Positions 42,178 to 50,723 of a DNA stretch of 64,000 nucleotides are shown here, one piece after another; positions within the stretch are counted from its first letter, which is position 1, and each line of letters starts with the position of its first letter. The DNA lies in contig CAYFKJ010000004.1 of NCBI GenBank assembly GCA_964343605.1, forward strand, positions 248,001 through 312,000, given 5' to 3'. The DNA comes from CAYFKJ01 sp964343605 (GTDB taxonomy: Bacteria; Pseudomonadota; Alphaproteobacteria; UBA2966). The position numbers and the translations under genes are program-made. Below the pieces are notes generated by a model. The model saw nothing but the letters and a program-made list of their open reading frames with translations, did no database searches and was not told the origin of the DNA.

Positions 42178-44578
42178 GCAGGGTTCCGCCCGTGGCCTTG
42201 GCGACCTTGGCAACGACGGTGGAGGCGACGGCTTCGATCTCCGGATCCGTCAGCGTCTTGTCGGTCGGCTGCAACCGCACGCGGATGGCAATGGACTTGG
42301 TGCCTTCCTCAAGCGAGCCGCCTTCGAAAACGTCGAACACCGAAACATCCTGGATCAGGTTCTTGTCGGCCCCGACAGCCGCCCTGACCACATCCTGCGC
42401 CGCCACGTCGGAGGCGACGACGAAGGCGAAATCGCGGTCGACGCTGGGCAGGTCCGAAACCTCCAGGGGGCTGCGGTTGCGGCTGGCTTTGACCTTGGCC
42501 TTGGGCAGGGCTTCGAGGAAGACCTCGAAACCGACCAGCGGTCCCTTCACATCGAGCGCCGTCAAAACGCGCGGATGCAACTCGCCAAATGTGGCCAGGA
42601 TGGTTTTCGGACCCAGTCTCAAGGTGCCGGAGCGCCCCGGATGGAACCAGCCCGGCGCCTCGGCAAAGGTCTGGATATTGGCCACCGGCGCGCCGGCTTC
42701 GGCCAGCGCCGCCAGGGCGTCGGCCTTGGCGTCGAAGGCATCGACCTCGCGGCCCGGTCCGGCCCAGTGGCGCGGGGCGTCGCTGCCCCGGCGCACACCG
42801 CCGGCGACCATGTTCTGGTCCTCCGGCGCGGTACCGGAATAAATATTGCCGATCTCGAAAAGCGCGACGTTCGCGGCACCCCGGTCGACATTGCGCTTCG
42901 CCGCCGCAATCAGGTTGGGCAGCAGGCTCGGGCGCATCATGTCCATATCGGCGCTGATGGGGTTGGCCAGGCGCAATTCGTCGGCCCCGCCGCCGAACAT
43001 TTCGGCCCAGGGCGTTTGCGTGAACGACCAAGTGACGGCCTCGTTCATGCCGCGTGCCGCCAGGGCGCGCCGCGCGTTGAGTTCACGCCGCAGGTGTAGC
43101 GAAACGGCCGGGCGCGTGACCGGATGCGGGTTGATCAGCGGTGTCGAGGGGATGTGTTCGAAGCCCTTGATGCGGGAAACCTCCTCGACAAGGTCCGCCT
43201 CGCCTTCGACGTCCGAACGCCACGACGGCACGGAGACTTCCAGCGCCTCGCCGTTGCGAGCGGTCACTTCGAAGCCGAGTTTGGCGAGAATTTCGGTGCA
43301 TTCCTCCTCCGCCATGTCGATGCCGGCGAGGTCACGCACGCGCAGCGGCCGGAAATTCACGGTCTTGGCCCAGTCGGGCTCGGCCCCGGCGTCCGTGATC
43401 TCGCTCGGCTCACCGCCGCAGATCTCCAGCACCACGGCGGTCGCCGCTTCAATGCCCGAGACCACGGCGGCGGGATCAACGCCGCGTTCAAAGCGATAGC
43501 GCGCATCGGAATCAAGCTGCAACCGGCGGCCGGTGGTAGCCGTGCGCAGCGGATCGAACAGGGCGGCTTCGATGAAGACGTTGGTGGTTTCCTCGGTGCA
43601 GCCCGAGGGCACGCCGCCAATGACGCCGCCGAGCCCGAGGACCCCGCCATCGTCCGCGATGACGGTCATCTCACCGTCGACATCGTAGTCCTTGTCGTTG
43701 AGGGCATCGAAGTTCTCGCCCTCCCGGCCCATGCGGACATGGATGTCGCCGTTGAGCTTGTCGGCGTCGTAGACGTGAAGCGGCCGGCCGAGGTCGAAGG
43801 TGATGTAGTTGGTCATGTCGACAAGCGCCGAGATCGGCCGAAGGCCGATGGCCAGCAGGCGGTCCTGCAGCCACTTGGGACTGTCGCCGTTCTTAACGCC
43901 GCGCACGTAGCGGCCGACGAAATAGGGACAGGCCTCCGGCCGGTCGCCCAGGGGTTCGAGGTTGATCTTGACCGAACTTTCGAACGCCCCGGCGATGGGT
44001 TCGACGACGCGGGTCTTCAGAGTGCCGAGACCCGCGGCTGCAAGATCGCGCGCCACGCCGGCCACGCCGAGGCAATCCTGGCGGTTCGGCGTAATGGCGA
44101 TTTCGATCACCGGATCGTCGAGACCGGCAACCGCCGCGAACGGCTCGCCGACGACGGCGTCCTCGGGCAGTTCGATGATGCCCTCGTGTTCGTCGGATAG
44201 CCCCATCTCGCGTTCCGAACAGAGCATGCCGGCGCTTTCGACGCCGCGGATGGTGGCCGCCGTCAGCAGCATGCCGGTACCGGGAATGGTCGTGCCGACC
44301 GGCGCGAACACGCCCTTCATGCCCGTACGCGCATTGGGCGCGCCGCAGACGACCTGCGATGTCCCGTCGCCGGTGTCGACCGTGCAGACGCGCAGGCGGT
44401 CGGCGTCGGGGTGCTGTTTGGCCTCAATCACGTAGCCCACGGTGAACGGTTCGAGATCCTTGGCGCGGTCGGTGACTTCCTCGACCTCGAGGCCAATGGC
44501 CGTCAGTTTGTCGACCAGTTCGTCCTGCGTGGCGTCGGTCTCGAGATGCTCCTTGAGCCAGTTGACGGTGAACTTCAT
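42170..44578 (-). CDS. pheT: Phenylalanyl-tRNA synthetase beta subunit
   Basis: This encodes 802 aa starting MKFTVNWLKEHLETDATQDELVDKLTAIGLEVEEV. The N-terminal tRNA-binding (EMAP-like) domain (GYVIEAKQHPDADRLRVCTVDTGDG), B3/B4 editing region, B5 domain and C-terminal anticodon-binding FDX-ACB domain (LPSVDRDFAFVVASDVAAQDV) are all in order. Length is normal. The start overlaps the pheS stop (ATGA). The open frame continuing to 44737 is in pheS. Confidence 0.97.
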   Translation of the reverse strand: MKFTVNWLKEHLETDATQDELVDKLTAIGLEVEEVTDRAKDLEPFTVGYVIEAKQHPDADRLRVCTVDTGDGTSQVVCGAPNARTGMKGVFAPVGTTIPGTGMLLTAATIRGVESAGMLCSEREMGLSDEHEGIIELPEDAVVGEPFAAVAGLDDPVIEIAITPNRQDCLGVAGVARDLAAAGLGTLKTRVVEPIAGAFESSVKINLEPLGDRPEACPYFVGRYVRGVKNGDSPKWLQDRLLAIGLRPISALVDMTNYITFDLGRPLHVYDADKLNGDIHVRMGREGENFDALNDKDYDVDGEMTVIADDGGVLGLGGVIGGVPSGCTEETTNVFIEAALFDPLRTATTGRRLQLDSDARYRFERGVDPAAVVSGIEAATAVVLEICGGEPSEITDAGAEPDWAKTVNFRPLRVRDLAGIDMAEEECTEILAKLGFEVTARNGEALEVSVPSWRSDVEGEADLVEEVSRIKGFEHIPSTPLINPHPVTRPAVSLHLRRELNARRALAARGMNEAVTWSFTQTPWAEMFGGGADELRLANPISADMDMMRPSLLPNLIAAAKRNVDRGAANVALFEIGNIYSGTAPEDQNMVAGGVRRGSDAPRHWAGPGREVDAFDAKADALAALAEAGAPVANIQTFAEAPGWFHPGRSGTLRLGPKTILATFGELHPRVLTALDVKGPLVGFEVFLEALPKAKVKASRNRSPLEVSDLPSVDRDFAFVVASDVAAQDVVRAAVGADKNLIQDVSVFDVFEGGSLEEGTKSIAIRVRLQPTDKTLTDPEIEAVASTVVAKVAKATGGTLRG

Positions 44579-45669
44579 CGCGCCAGCCCTCCCGCCATGC
44601 TGGGCACGTCGAGTGCCGAGAAGCCGTAGTGGCGAAGCCAGCGGAGATCGGATTCGAAGAAGGCGCGCAGGTCGGGGATGCCGTACTTGAGCATGGCGAT
44701 GCGGTCGATGCCCATACCGAAGGCGAAGCCCTGCCATTCGTTGGGGTCGACGTCGACGTATTCCAGCACCCGCGGATGGACCATGCCGCAGCCCAGGATC
44801 TCCAGCCAGTCGTCGCCTTCGCCGATCACCAACTTGCCGCCCTCATGGTGGCAGCCGATATCGACCTCGGCGCTCGGTTCGGTGAAGGGGAAGTGGCTGG
44901 GGCGGAAACGCATGCGCAGGTTGTCGACCTCGAAGAAAGCTTTGGCGAATTCCTCGAGGCAGCCCTTGAGGTGACCCATGTGGATGTCCCGGTCGATCAC
45001 AAGGCCTTCGACCTGGTGGAACATGGGCGTGTGGGTCATGTCGGAATCGCAGCGGTAGGTGCGGCCCGGCACGATCACGCGGTAGGGCGGCGGGCCGGCC
45101 TGCATGGTGCGGATCTGTCCGGGCGAGGTGTGCGTGCGCAGCAGCATGCGCTCCGCATCACCCTCCGGATCGTTTCTGCCCGGCGTATTCAGATAGAAGG
45201 TATCGTGCATCTGCCGGGCTGGATGTTCCGGCGGGATGTTGAGCGCCGTGAAGTTGCGGAAATCGTCCTCGATTTCCGGCCCCTCGACGACCGAAAAACC
45301 CATGTCGGCGAAGATCGCCGTCAGTTCGTCCGTCACCTGACTGACGGGATGGATGTAGCCCTGGGTCTCCGGCCTGGGTGTCAGCGTTACGTCGACGCGT
45401 TCCGTGGCCAACCGGGCTTCCAGTTCAGCCTCGTCGAGTTCGGCCTTGCGGCTTTCGATGGCGGCAGCGATTTCGTCCTTCAACGCATTGAGGGCCGGAC
45501 CGGCGGTCTTGCGTTCCTCCGCGCTCATACCGCCCAGCCCCTTCATGAGCTGGGTGACGCGCCCTTTCTTGCCAAGCGCGTCAATGCGCACGGCTTCCAG
45601 CGCCGCCTGATCGGCGGAAGCGCCGACGGCGCCGATGAGTTCTTCTTTTAGGTTTGCAATATCATCCAT
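44575..45669 (-). CDS. pheS: Phenylalanyl-tRNA synthetase alpha subunit
   Basis: This encodes 364 aa starting MDDIANLKEELIGAVGASADQAALEAVRIDALGKKGRVTQLMKGLGG. The N-terminal coiled coil is followed by class II synthetase motifs: HPARQMHDTFYL, LRTHTSPGQIRTMQ, GRTYRCDSDMTHTPMFHQVEGL (motif 2) and GFAFGMGIDRIAMLKYGIPDLR (motif 3). It forms the alpha2beta2 enzyme with PheT. A terminator-like hairpin lies 15 bp upstream of its start. Confidence 0.97.
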   Translation of the reverse strand: MDDIANLKEELIGAVGASADQAALEAVRIDALGKKGRVTQLMKGLGGMSAEERKTAGPALNALKDEIAAAIESRKAELDEAELEARLATERVDVTLTPRPETQGYIHPVSQVTDELTAIFADMGFSVVEGPEIEDDFRNFTALNIPPEHPARQMHDTFYLNTPGRNDPEGDAERMLLRTHTSPGQIRTMQAGPPPYRVIVPGRTYRCDSDMTHTPMFHQVEGLVIDRDIHMGHLKGCLEEFAKAFFEVDNLRMRFRPSHFPFTEPSAEVDIGCHHEGGKLVIGEGDDWLEILGCGMVHPRVLEYVDVDPNEWQGFAFGMGIDRIAMLKYGIPDLRAFFESDLRWLRHYGFSALDVPSMAGGLAR

Positions 45670-45683
45670 AACGTTCGGTCACC

Positions 45684-45711
45684 AAAAAAGGGGCCTTGTC
45701 CGAGGCCCCTT
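45684..45711 (-). terminator. Terminator/attenuator between rplT and pheS
   Basis: On the minus strand AAGGGGCCT (from 45711) pairs with AGGCCCCTT around CGGACA, followed by TTTTTT (45684-45689 as A on the plus strand). It ends 15 bp upstream of the pheS start. It could end rplT transcripts or attenuate pheST; no Phe-rich leader peptide was evident. Confidence 0.8.
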
Positions 45712-45790
45712 CGTGGTCCGCGCATCCCAGAGACCGGGTGCTGCGGCTTTGAATTATGATCCGAAGATCCGTTTTGCCGGGGCCGGGTAT

Positions 45791-46156
45791 TCAGTCGGCC
45801 TGGCCGAGCGCCGTCTGGGCCTGCTCGACCAGAACCTTGAAGGCCTCAGGCTCACGGACTGCGAGATCGGCAAGAACTTTACGGTCGACCTCGACGCCGG
45901 CGAGCTTAAGGCCGTTCATAAATCGCCCGTACGTCAGGCCGCACTCGCGCGAGGCCGCGTTGATGCGTTGGATCCACAGGCTGCGGAAATTGCGTTTCTT
46001 GGTGCGGCGGTCACGATAGGCGTATTGCAGGCCTTTCTCGACGCGCTCGATGGCAACACGGAAGTTGTTGCTGTTGCGGCCGCGGTAGCCCTTCGCCTTC
46101 TTGATGACTTTGCGGTGACGGGCGTGGGTCGTCACGCCTCTTTTGACACGTGCCAT
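45791..46156 (-). CDS. rplT: 50S ribosomal protein L20
   Basis: This encodes 121 aa starting MARVKRGVTTHARHRKVIKKAKGYRGRNSNNFRVAIERVEKGLQYAYRDRRTKKRNFRSLWIQRINAA, the standard L20 sequence with its basic N-terminal extension. The C-terminal globular part is GLKLAGVEVDRKVLADLAVREPEAFKVLVEQAQTAL. It binds 23S rRNA early in large-subunit assembly and represses its own operon in other bacteria. It lies 12 bp after rpmI. Confidence 0.98.
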   Translation of the reverse strand: MARVKRGVTTHARHRKVIKKAKGYRGRNSNNFRVAIERVEKGLQYAYRDRRTKKRNFRSLWIQRINAASRECGLTYGRFMNGLKLAGVEVDRKVLADLAVREPEAFKVLVEQAQTALGQAD

Positions 46157-46168
46157 TGTTCAGTCTCC

Positions 46169-46366
46169 TCAACCGTAGGGCAGGAATTTCTTGATGATCT
46201 TGGCATCCTGCGGCGACATGATCGTCGTGCCGCGCTGGTTGCGGATCTGCTTGTTGGTGCGCTTGATCATGCCGTGCTGTTTGTTGGCCTGATTCATGCG
46301 GACCTTGCCGCTGGCGGTGAGGCGGAACCGTTTCTTGGCGCCGGCCTTGGTCTTCAACTTGGGCAT
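46169..46366 (-). CDS. rpmI: 50S ribosomal protein L35
   Basis: This encodes 65 aa starting MPKLKTKAGAKKRFRLTASGKVRMNQANKQHGMIKRTNKQIRNQRGTTIM. The gene uses the ATG at 46366 preceded by GAGGAAGC; the longer open frame to 46909 runs through the ArsR gene on the other strand and was rejected. It normally follows infC, but here 1.7 kb on the opposite strand separates them. Confidence 0.97.
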   Translation of the reverse strand: MPKLKTKAGAKKRFRLTASGKVRMNQANKQHGMIKRTNKQIRNQRGTTIMSPQDAKIIKKFLPYG

Positions 46367-46578
46367 TTGCTTCCTCTTTCTTCTGGGATCCGGTCGCTCG
46401 AAACCGGACAACGTTGCGCTTGAAGCTTCGGGGTGAACACGGCATGCCCTTTCAGGCCGGACCACCCGGAAAGACGGGGTTATATAGGCCGAACGCCCGG
46501 ATTGCAAGCACCTCAATCCGATTTCAAGCAGCCGATTTTTTGCGTGGAACGCTTGACAGGTACCAAGGCCAATTATAT

Positions 46579-46604
46579 AACATATGAATAATTGTTCATA
46601 TGTT
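46579..46604. promoter_or_regulatory. SmtB/ArsR-type metal operator
   Basis: AACATATGAA (46579-46588) and TTCATATGTT (46595-46604) are perfect 10-bp inverted arms around TAATTG. This matches the 12-2-12-type operators of zinc-sensing ArsR/SmtB repressors. It lies 12 bp before the regulator's likely ATG and also within reach of the divergent rpmI promoter. Confidence 0.85.
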
Positions 46605-46615
46605 TGTGTTTTGCC

Positions 46616-46930
46616 ATGATTGACGTTCAAGATCTGCACATCAGCGACGACCAGGCCGAAGCCCTGGCGGAGATGCTGCGCCTGATGGGCGAGCCCAACC
46701 GGCTGAGAATTATCCTGCAATGCCTGGACGAACCCAAGGCTGTCGGCGACATGGCGGCGACACTGGGCCTGACCCCGTCGTTGACAAGCCATCACCTGCG
46801 CCTCTTGCGTGCCGCGCGTCTGTTGCGGGCCGACCGGCGCGGCAAGAGCGTCTTTTATACCGCCGCCGACGATCACGTCCGCAGCGTTGTGCGGGATTTG
46901 GTGGAGCACATCAACGAGGACGCGTCATGA
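46616..46930 (+). CDS. ArsR/SmtB-family metal-responsive repressor
   Basis: This encodes 104 aa starting MIDVQDLHISDDQAEALAEMLRLMGEPNRLRIIL. The winged helix has VGDMAATLGLTPSLTSHHLRLLRAARLLRADRRGKSVFYTAAD. The last helix (DDHVRSVVRDLVEHINED) carries the D-x-H...H-x-x-E arrangement of alpha5 zinc/cobalt sites in CzrA and SmtB. An ATG at 46592 lies inside the operator, so the ATG at 46616 is preferred. It overlaps the CDF transporter gene (ATGA) and should derepress it on zinc binding. Confidence 0.92.
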   Translation: MIDVQDLHISDDQAEALAEMLRLMGEPNRLRIILQCLDEPKAVGDMAATLGLTPSLTSHHLRLLRAARLLRADRRGKSVFYTAADDHVRSVVRDLVEHINEDAS

Positions 46931-47565
46931 GTTGCGAGTGCCCCGCCCCCGACGCAAACCGCTCAACTGATCATGTCTACCGCCGCGTTCTCTGGGCCGT
47001 ACTGGTCATCAACGCCACCATGTTCATCATTGAAGGAACTGCAGGGCTGTTCGCCGGCTCGGTGGCGCTGCAGGCCGATTCACTCGACTTCCTGGGCGAT
47101 TCCGCCAACTACGCTATCAGCCTCTACGTCATCGGACGGTCTGTCCGGTGGCGCGCGGGCGCCGCCCTGATCAAGGGGCTCTCCATGGCAGGCTTCGGAT
47201 TCTGGGTGTTGGGCGTCAGCGTCTACAAGGCCTTCGTGCTCGGCCTGCCGCACGCCGTCACCATGGGTTCCGTCGGGACCTTGGCGCTGCTGGCCAACCT
47301 GGCCGCCGCAGCCCTTCTGTTCCGCTTTCGCGAAGGCGACGCCAACATGCGTTCGGTCTGGCTCTGCACGCGAAATGACGCCATTGGCAACGTCGCCGTC
47401 ATCCTGGCGGCGAGCGGCGTGTTTGCCACCGGCACGCTATGGCCCGATCTTGCGGTCGGCGTCCTCTTGGCCGCCCTGGCATTGCAGGCTTCGTTTTCGG
47501 TGATCCGTCAGGCGACGGCTGAAATCAGGAACGATCGGGTAATTTCCGAAGCACCCGCAGAGTAA
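46927..47565 (+). CDS. Short cation diffusion facilitator transporter
   Basis: This encodes 212 aa, a CDF membrane protein of about six helices without the usual C-terminal cytoplasmic domain. The metal site reads DFLGD in helix 2 (DSLDFLGDSANYAIS) and DAIGN in helix 5 (CTRNDAIGNVAVILAASGVF), i.e. DxxxD with DxxxN, where classic zinc CDFs have HxxxD. The N-terminus holds MSCECPAP, a possible metal-binding Cys pair. It exports a divalent cation, probably under control of the ArsR protein encoded just before it. Confidence 0.88.
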   Translation: MSCECPAPDANRSTDHVYRRVLWAVLVINATMFIIEGTAGLFAGSVALQADSLDFLGDSANYAISLYVIGRSVRWRAGAALIKGLSMAGFGFWVLGVSVYKAFVLGLPHAVTMGSVGTLALLANLAAAALLFRFREGDANMRSVWLCTRNDAIGNVAVILAASGVFATGTLWPDLAVGVLLAALALQASFSVIRQATAEIRNDRVISEAPAE

Positions 47566-47724
47566 AACTCAAGATAACTAAAATTGTAGATAAATTCGTC
47601 GGAAATTGTCCGAGAATTCAAAAGAAATTCGAAACGATAGTTGCGGCATTATTTGGTCGACTTTGATAAATATAAGTCGTGGGGCGCTGATATGAACAAA
47701 TGACCAAATTGATGGAGCCCGGTC

Positions 47725-47889
47725 ATGAGCGTCTCATCCGTATCCGCCGAAGCCAGCCGGCTGCCGCCGCCGATGCGCGAAGCCGAACCGATGCCGACCA
47801 ATCGTGAGCGCCAGGAGGCCGAACGGCCCACGTCCAGGCGCACCGAGACCCGCCAAGGCCGCGGCAGATTAGTCGACATTGAGGCCTGA
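47725..47889 (+). CDS. Small hydrophilic protein of unknown function (54 aa)
   Basis: ATG at 47725 follows GGAG by nine bases. The product MSVSSVSAEASRLPPPMREA... ends GRGRLVDIEA. It is rich in Ser, Pro, Arg and Glu and is predicted disordered. Short proteins that begin with SVSSVS and end in a VD(I/V) tail occur in related bacteria, sometimes near motility genes, but the link here is unproven. It is followed by the CGAGTA repeat region and a strong terminator. Confidence 0.55.
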   Translation: MSVSSVSAEASRLPPPMREAEPMPTNRERQEAERPTSRRTETRQGRGRLVDIEA

Positions 47890-48033
47890 ATTCAGAGATT
47901 TCAAGAACTTGGGGCAGTAACAACGAGTAGTTTCGAGTACCTGTAACGTTTAGTACGAGTAGTCTTGGATACCTTTAGGGAACAAACGAGTATCCCAAGT
48001 ACTAACACCTGGCCGAAGGGCCAGGTGTTTTTT
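47890..48033 (+). ncRNA. Candidate structured RNA or 3' UTR with four CGAGTA repeats
   Basis: CGAGTA occurs at 47924, 47934, 47956 and 47987 within 69 bases. CTTGGATAC can pair with GTATCCCAAG across a 16-base loop. The segment ends in the strong terminator at 48004-48033. It does not code. It may be a small RNA or the structured 3' UTR of the 54-aa gene. Confidence 0.4.
48004..48033 (+). terminator. Rho-independent terminator
   Basis: AACACCTGGCC (48004-48014) pairs perfectly with GGCCAGGTGTT (48019-48029) around GAAG, followed by a T-run to 48033. The T-run is only on the plus strand, so it ends the rightward transcript of the CDF/54-aa region, convergent with infC. Confidence 0.9.
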
Positions 48034-48058
48034 ATTCGACGGATGATTTTTTCCGAAC

Positions 48059-48595
48059 CTACTTCGGCGCCATCACCATGGTCATCATGCGCCCTTCCAT
48101 CTTGGGGAACTGTTCGACCTTGGCGAGGGCGTCCATGTCTTCCCGCACCCGGTTGAGAACCTTCATCCCCAATTCCTGGTGAGCCATCTCGCGGCCGCGG
48201 AAGCGCAGGGTCACCTTGACCTTGTCGCCGTCGCCGATGAATTTGGTGATCGACCGCATTTTGACGTCGTAGTCGTGCGTGTCGATGTTGGGCCGCATCT
48301 TGATCTCTTTGAGATCGATGGTCTTCTGTTTTTTACGGGCAATGTTGGCTTTTTTCTGAGCCTCGTACTTGAACTTGCCGTAGTCCAAGATCTTGCAAAC
48401 CGGCGGGTCGGCGTTCGGCGACACCTCCACGAGATCGAGCCCGTGTTCGTCGGCCAATTCCTGAGCGGCGGCGATCGGGAGGACTCCTTCCATTTCCCCG
48501 TCGGGTCCGACGACGCGGACCTCCGGTGCGGTAATCAGCTCGTTGGCGCGCGGGCCCTCTCGGGTCGGCGGCGCCGCAAATGGTCTTCTGGCTAT
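48059..48595 (-). CDS. infC: Translation initiation factor IF-3, ATA start
   Basis: This encodes 178 aa. The IF-3 N-terminal domain begins IARRPFAAPPTREGPRANELITAPEVRVVGPDGEMEGVLP, in frame with the obvious body (AAQELADEHGLDLVEVSPNADPPVCKILDYGKFKYE...). No ATG, GTG or TTG precedes this region. The first codon of the conserved start is ATA at 48593-48595, with GAAGGAA nine bases upstream. infC genes are known for non-AUG starts (AUU in E. coli) that allow IF-3 autoregulation. Taking the first ATG (48493) would drop 34 conserved residues. It follows thrS by 112 bp. Confidence 0.93.
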   Translation of the reverse strand: MARRPFAAPPTREGPRANELITAPEVRVVGPDGEMEGVLPIAAAQELADEHGLDLVEVSPNADPPVCKILDYGKFKYEAQKKANIARKKQKTIDLKEIKMRPNIDTHDYDVKMRSITKFIGDGDKVKVTLRFRGREMAHQELGMKVLNRVREDMDALAKVEQFPKMEGRMMTMVMAPK

Positions 48596-48707
48596 TGCCT
48601 AAGTTCCTTCTTTTGTTGATCCGATAAAAGTTGATCCAATTAACCGGCACGCCTCCGTCGCGATTGACTCTACGCCTCGGCGTTTTGACTCACGCACTAT
48701 TTAACGA

Positions 48708-50627
48708 TTACGAACCGGGTTCTTTCGCTTCTTCAACAAGTCTAGCGACCGCGTCATCCAGTGCAAGGCTTTGTTGACCCTTTTCGCCTAGCCGCCGTAC
48801 CGCCACGGTGCCCTCTTCCGCCTCCCTCCGGCCGATGGCGATGATCGCCGGTACCTTGGCCAGGGAGTGTTCGCGTACCTTGAGATTGATTTTTTCGTTG
48901 CGCAAATCGAGTTCGGAGCGGATCCCGGCGGCATTCAACTTTTCCTGAACGCTCTTGGCAAAATCGTCGGCGTCATTGGTGATCGTGCAGACGACGGCCT
49001 GCACAGGCGCCAACCAAAGCGGGAAGCGCCCGGCGTATTCCTCGATCAGAATACCCGTGAATCGTTCCAGCGATCCGAGGATGGCCCGGTGCAGCATGAC
49101 GGGGCGGTGACGCTGGCTGTCCTCACCAATGTACGAAGCATCCAGACGCTCCGGTAGAACGAAATCGACCTGCAGCGTGCCGCACTGCCATTCCCGCCCG
49201 ATCGCATCCGTCAGCACGAAGTCGAGTTTGGGCCCGTAAAACGCACCGTCGCCGGGATTGAGCTCATAATCGTACCCCGCCGCCTGAACGGCGTCCTTCA
49301 GGGCGCCTTCGGCCTGATCCCAAACCTCGTCCGTGCCCGCCCGAACTTCGGGCCGGTCGGAAAACTTGATGGCGACTTCGTTGAACCCGAAATCCTTGTA
49401 AATGTCCGTCAGGAGGTCGCAGAAGTCCTTCGTTTCGGACGTGATCTGATCTTCCGTGCAGAAGATATGGGCATCGTCCTGCACAAAGCCGCGAACCCGC
49501 ATCAAACCGTGCAGTGCACCCGAGGGCTCGTAGCGGTGGCACGAGCCGAACTCCGCAAACCGCAGCGGCAGGTCGCGGTAGCTCTTGAGGCCCTGGCGGA
49601 AGATCTGGACATGGCACGGGCAGTTCATGGGCTTGAGGGCAAATACGCGCTCTTCGGATTCGGAGATGTACATGTGCTCCCGGTATTTCTCCCAGTGCCC
49701 CGAGGCCTCCCACAACATGCGGTCGACGAGTTGCGGCGTCTTGATCTCGACATAGCCCGCCTTGCCCAGGCGCCGGCGCATGTAGTTTTCCAGAATGCGG
49801 TAGAGCGTCCAGCCCTTGGGATGCCAAAAGGCCATGCCGGCGGCTTCTTCCTGAAAGTGGAAGAGGTCCATTTCCTTGCCCAGACGGCGGTGGTCGCGTT
49901 TTTCGGCCTCCTCGAGGCGTGTGAGATACGCCTTGAGTTCCTTTTCGTTGCGCCAGGCCGTACCGTAAACCCGCTGCAGCATTTCGTTCTTCGAATCACC
50001 CCGCCAGTAAGCGCCCGCCAGCTTCATCAGCTTGAAGGCGTGACCGACGGCCTTGGTGGACGGCAGATGCGGGCCGCGGCAGAGGTCGACGAACTCGCCC
50101 TGGCGGTAGACCGTGATGACCTCGTCCTCCGGCAGATCGGAAATCAACTCGGCCTTGTAAAGCTCGCCGATGCCCTTGAAGTACTCGATGGCGTCGTTGC
50201 GCTGCCAGACTTCGCGCACCAGTTCCTCGTCGCGGTCGACGATCTCGTGCATGCGCGCTTCGATCTTTTCCAGATCGTCGGGCGTGAAAGGTTCGGCGCG
50301 GGAAAAATCGTAGTAGAAACCGTCCTCGATCGACGGACCGATCGTCACCTGGATGTCCGGCCACAGTTCCTTGGCGGCTTCGGCCAGGATATGAGCGGCG
50401 TCATGGCGCAAGAGATCGTACACCGTCTCGTCATCGTCCTTCAGCGTGACGATGGCGACCGATGCGTCCTGTTCGATGGCGCGCGATAGGTCACGCAGCT
50501 CACCGTCCACGCGCACGGCAAGCGCGGCCTTGGCCAGGCCTGGCCCGATGTCGGCGGCAATGTCGGCGCCCGTCGGGGCGGCCTCGTAACTTTTTACACT
50601 GCCGTCGGGAAGCGTGATGGCTACCAT
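48708..50627 (-). CDS. thrS: Threonyl-tRNA synthetase
   Basis: This encodes 639 aa. The TGS domain (residues 1-60) is followed by the editing domain with HDAAHILAEAAKELWPDIQVTIGPSIEDGFYYDF and the class II core: MNCPCHVQIFRQGLKSYRDLPLRFAEFGSCHRYEPSGALHGLMRVRGF (with the zinc-binding Cys), QCGTLQVDFVLPERLDASYIGEDSQRHRPVMLHRAILGSLERF. Length is standard. It is the first gene of the thrS-infC unit; its 96-bp upstream region holds no clear leader structure. Confidence 0.98.
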   Translation of the reverse strand: MVAITLPDGSVKSYEAAPTGADIAADIGPGLAKAALAVRVDGELRDLSRAIEQDASVAIVTLKDDDETVYDLLRHDAAHILAEAAKELWPDIQVTIGPSIEDGFYYDFSRAEPFTPDDLEKIEARMHEIVDRDEELVREVWQRNDAIEYFKGIGELYKAELISDLPEDEVITVYRQGEFVDLCRGPHLPSTKAVGHAFKLMKLAGAYWRGDSKNEMLQRVYGTAWRNEKELKAYLTRLEEAEKRDHRRLGKEMDLFHFQEEAAGMAFWHPKGWTLYRILENYMRRRLGKAGYVEIKTPQLVDRMLWEASGHWEKYREHMYISESEERVFALKPMNCPCHVQIFRQGLKSYRDLPLRFAEFGSCHRYEPSGALHGLMRVRGFVQDDAHIFCTEDQITSETKDFCDLLTDIYKDFGFNEVAIKFSDRPEVRAGTDEVWDQAEGALKDAVQAAGYDYELNPGDGAFYGPKLDFVLTDAIGREWQCGTLQVDFVLPERLDASYIGEDSQRHRPVMLHRAILGSLERFTGILIEEYAGRFPLWLAPVQAVVCTITNDADDFAKSVQEKLNAAGIRSELDLRNEKINLKVREHSLAKVPAIIAIGRREAEEGTVAVRRLGEKGQQSLALDDAVARLVEEAKEPGS

Positions 50628-50723
50628 GCCGGAATTCTCTTCCTGGATATTTCTCGGTTTTTGTTCGCGCGAAAACTAGTCGGATTCGAAGCGGAGTCAA
50701 GCTGGCTTCGCACCACGCGCCAA

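Noticed and set aside
47924..47992. CRISPR-like short repeats (CGAGTA)
   Set aside because: The units are only six bases with irregular spacing (10, 22, 31), far from CRISPR structure.
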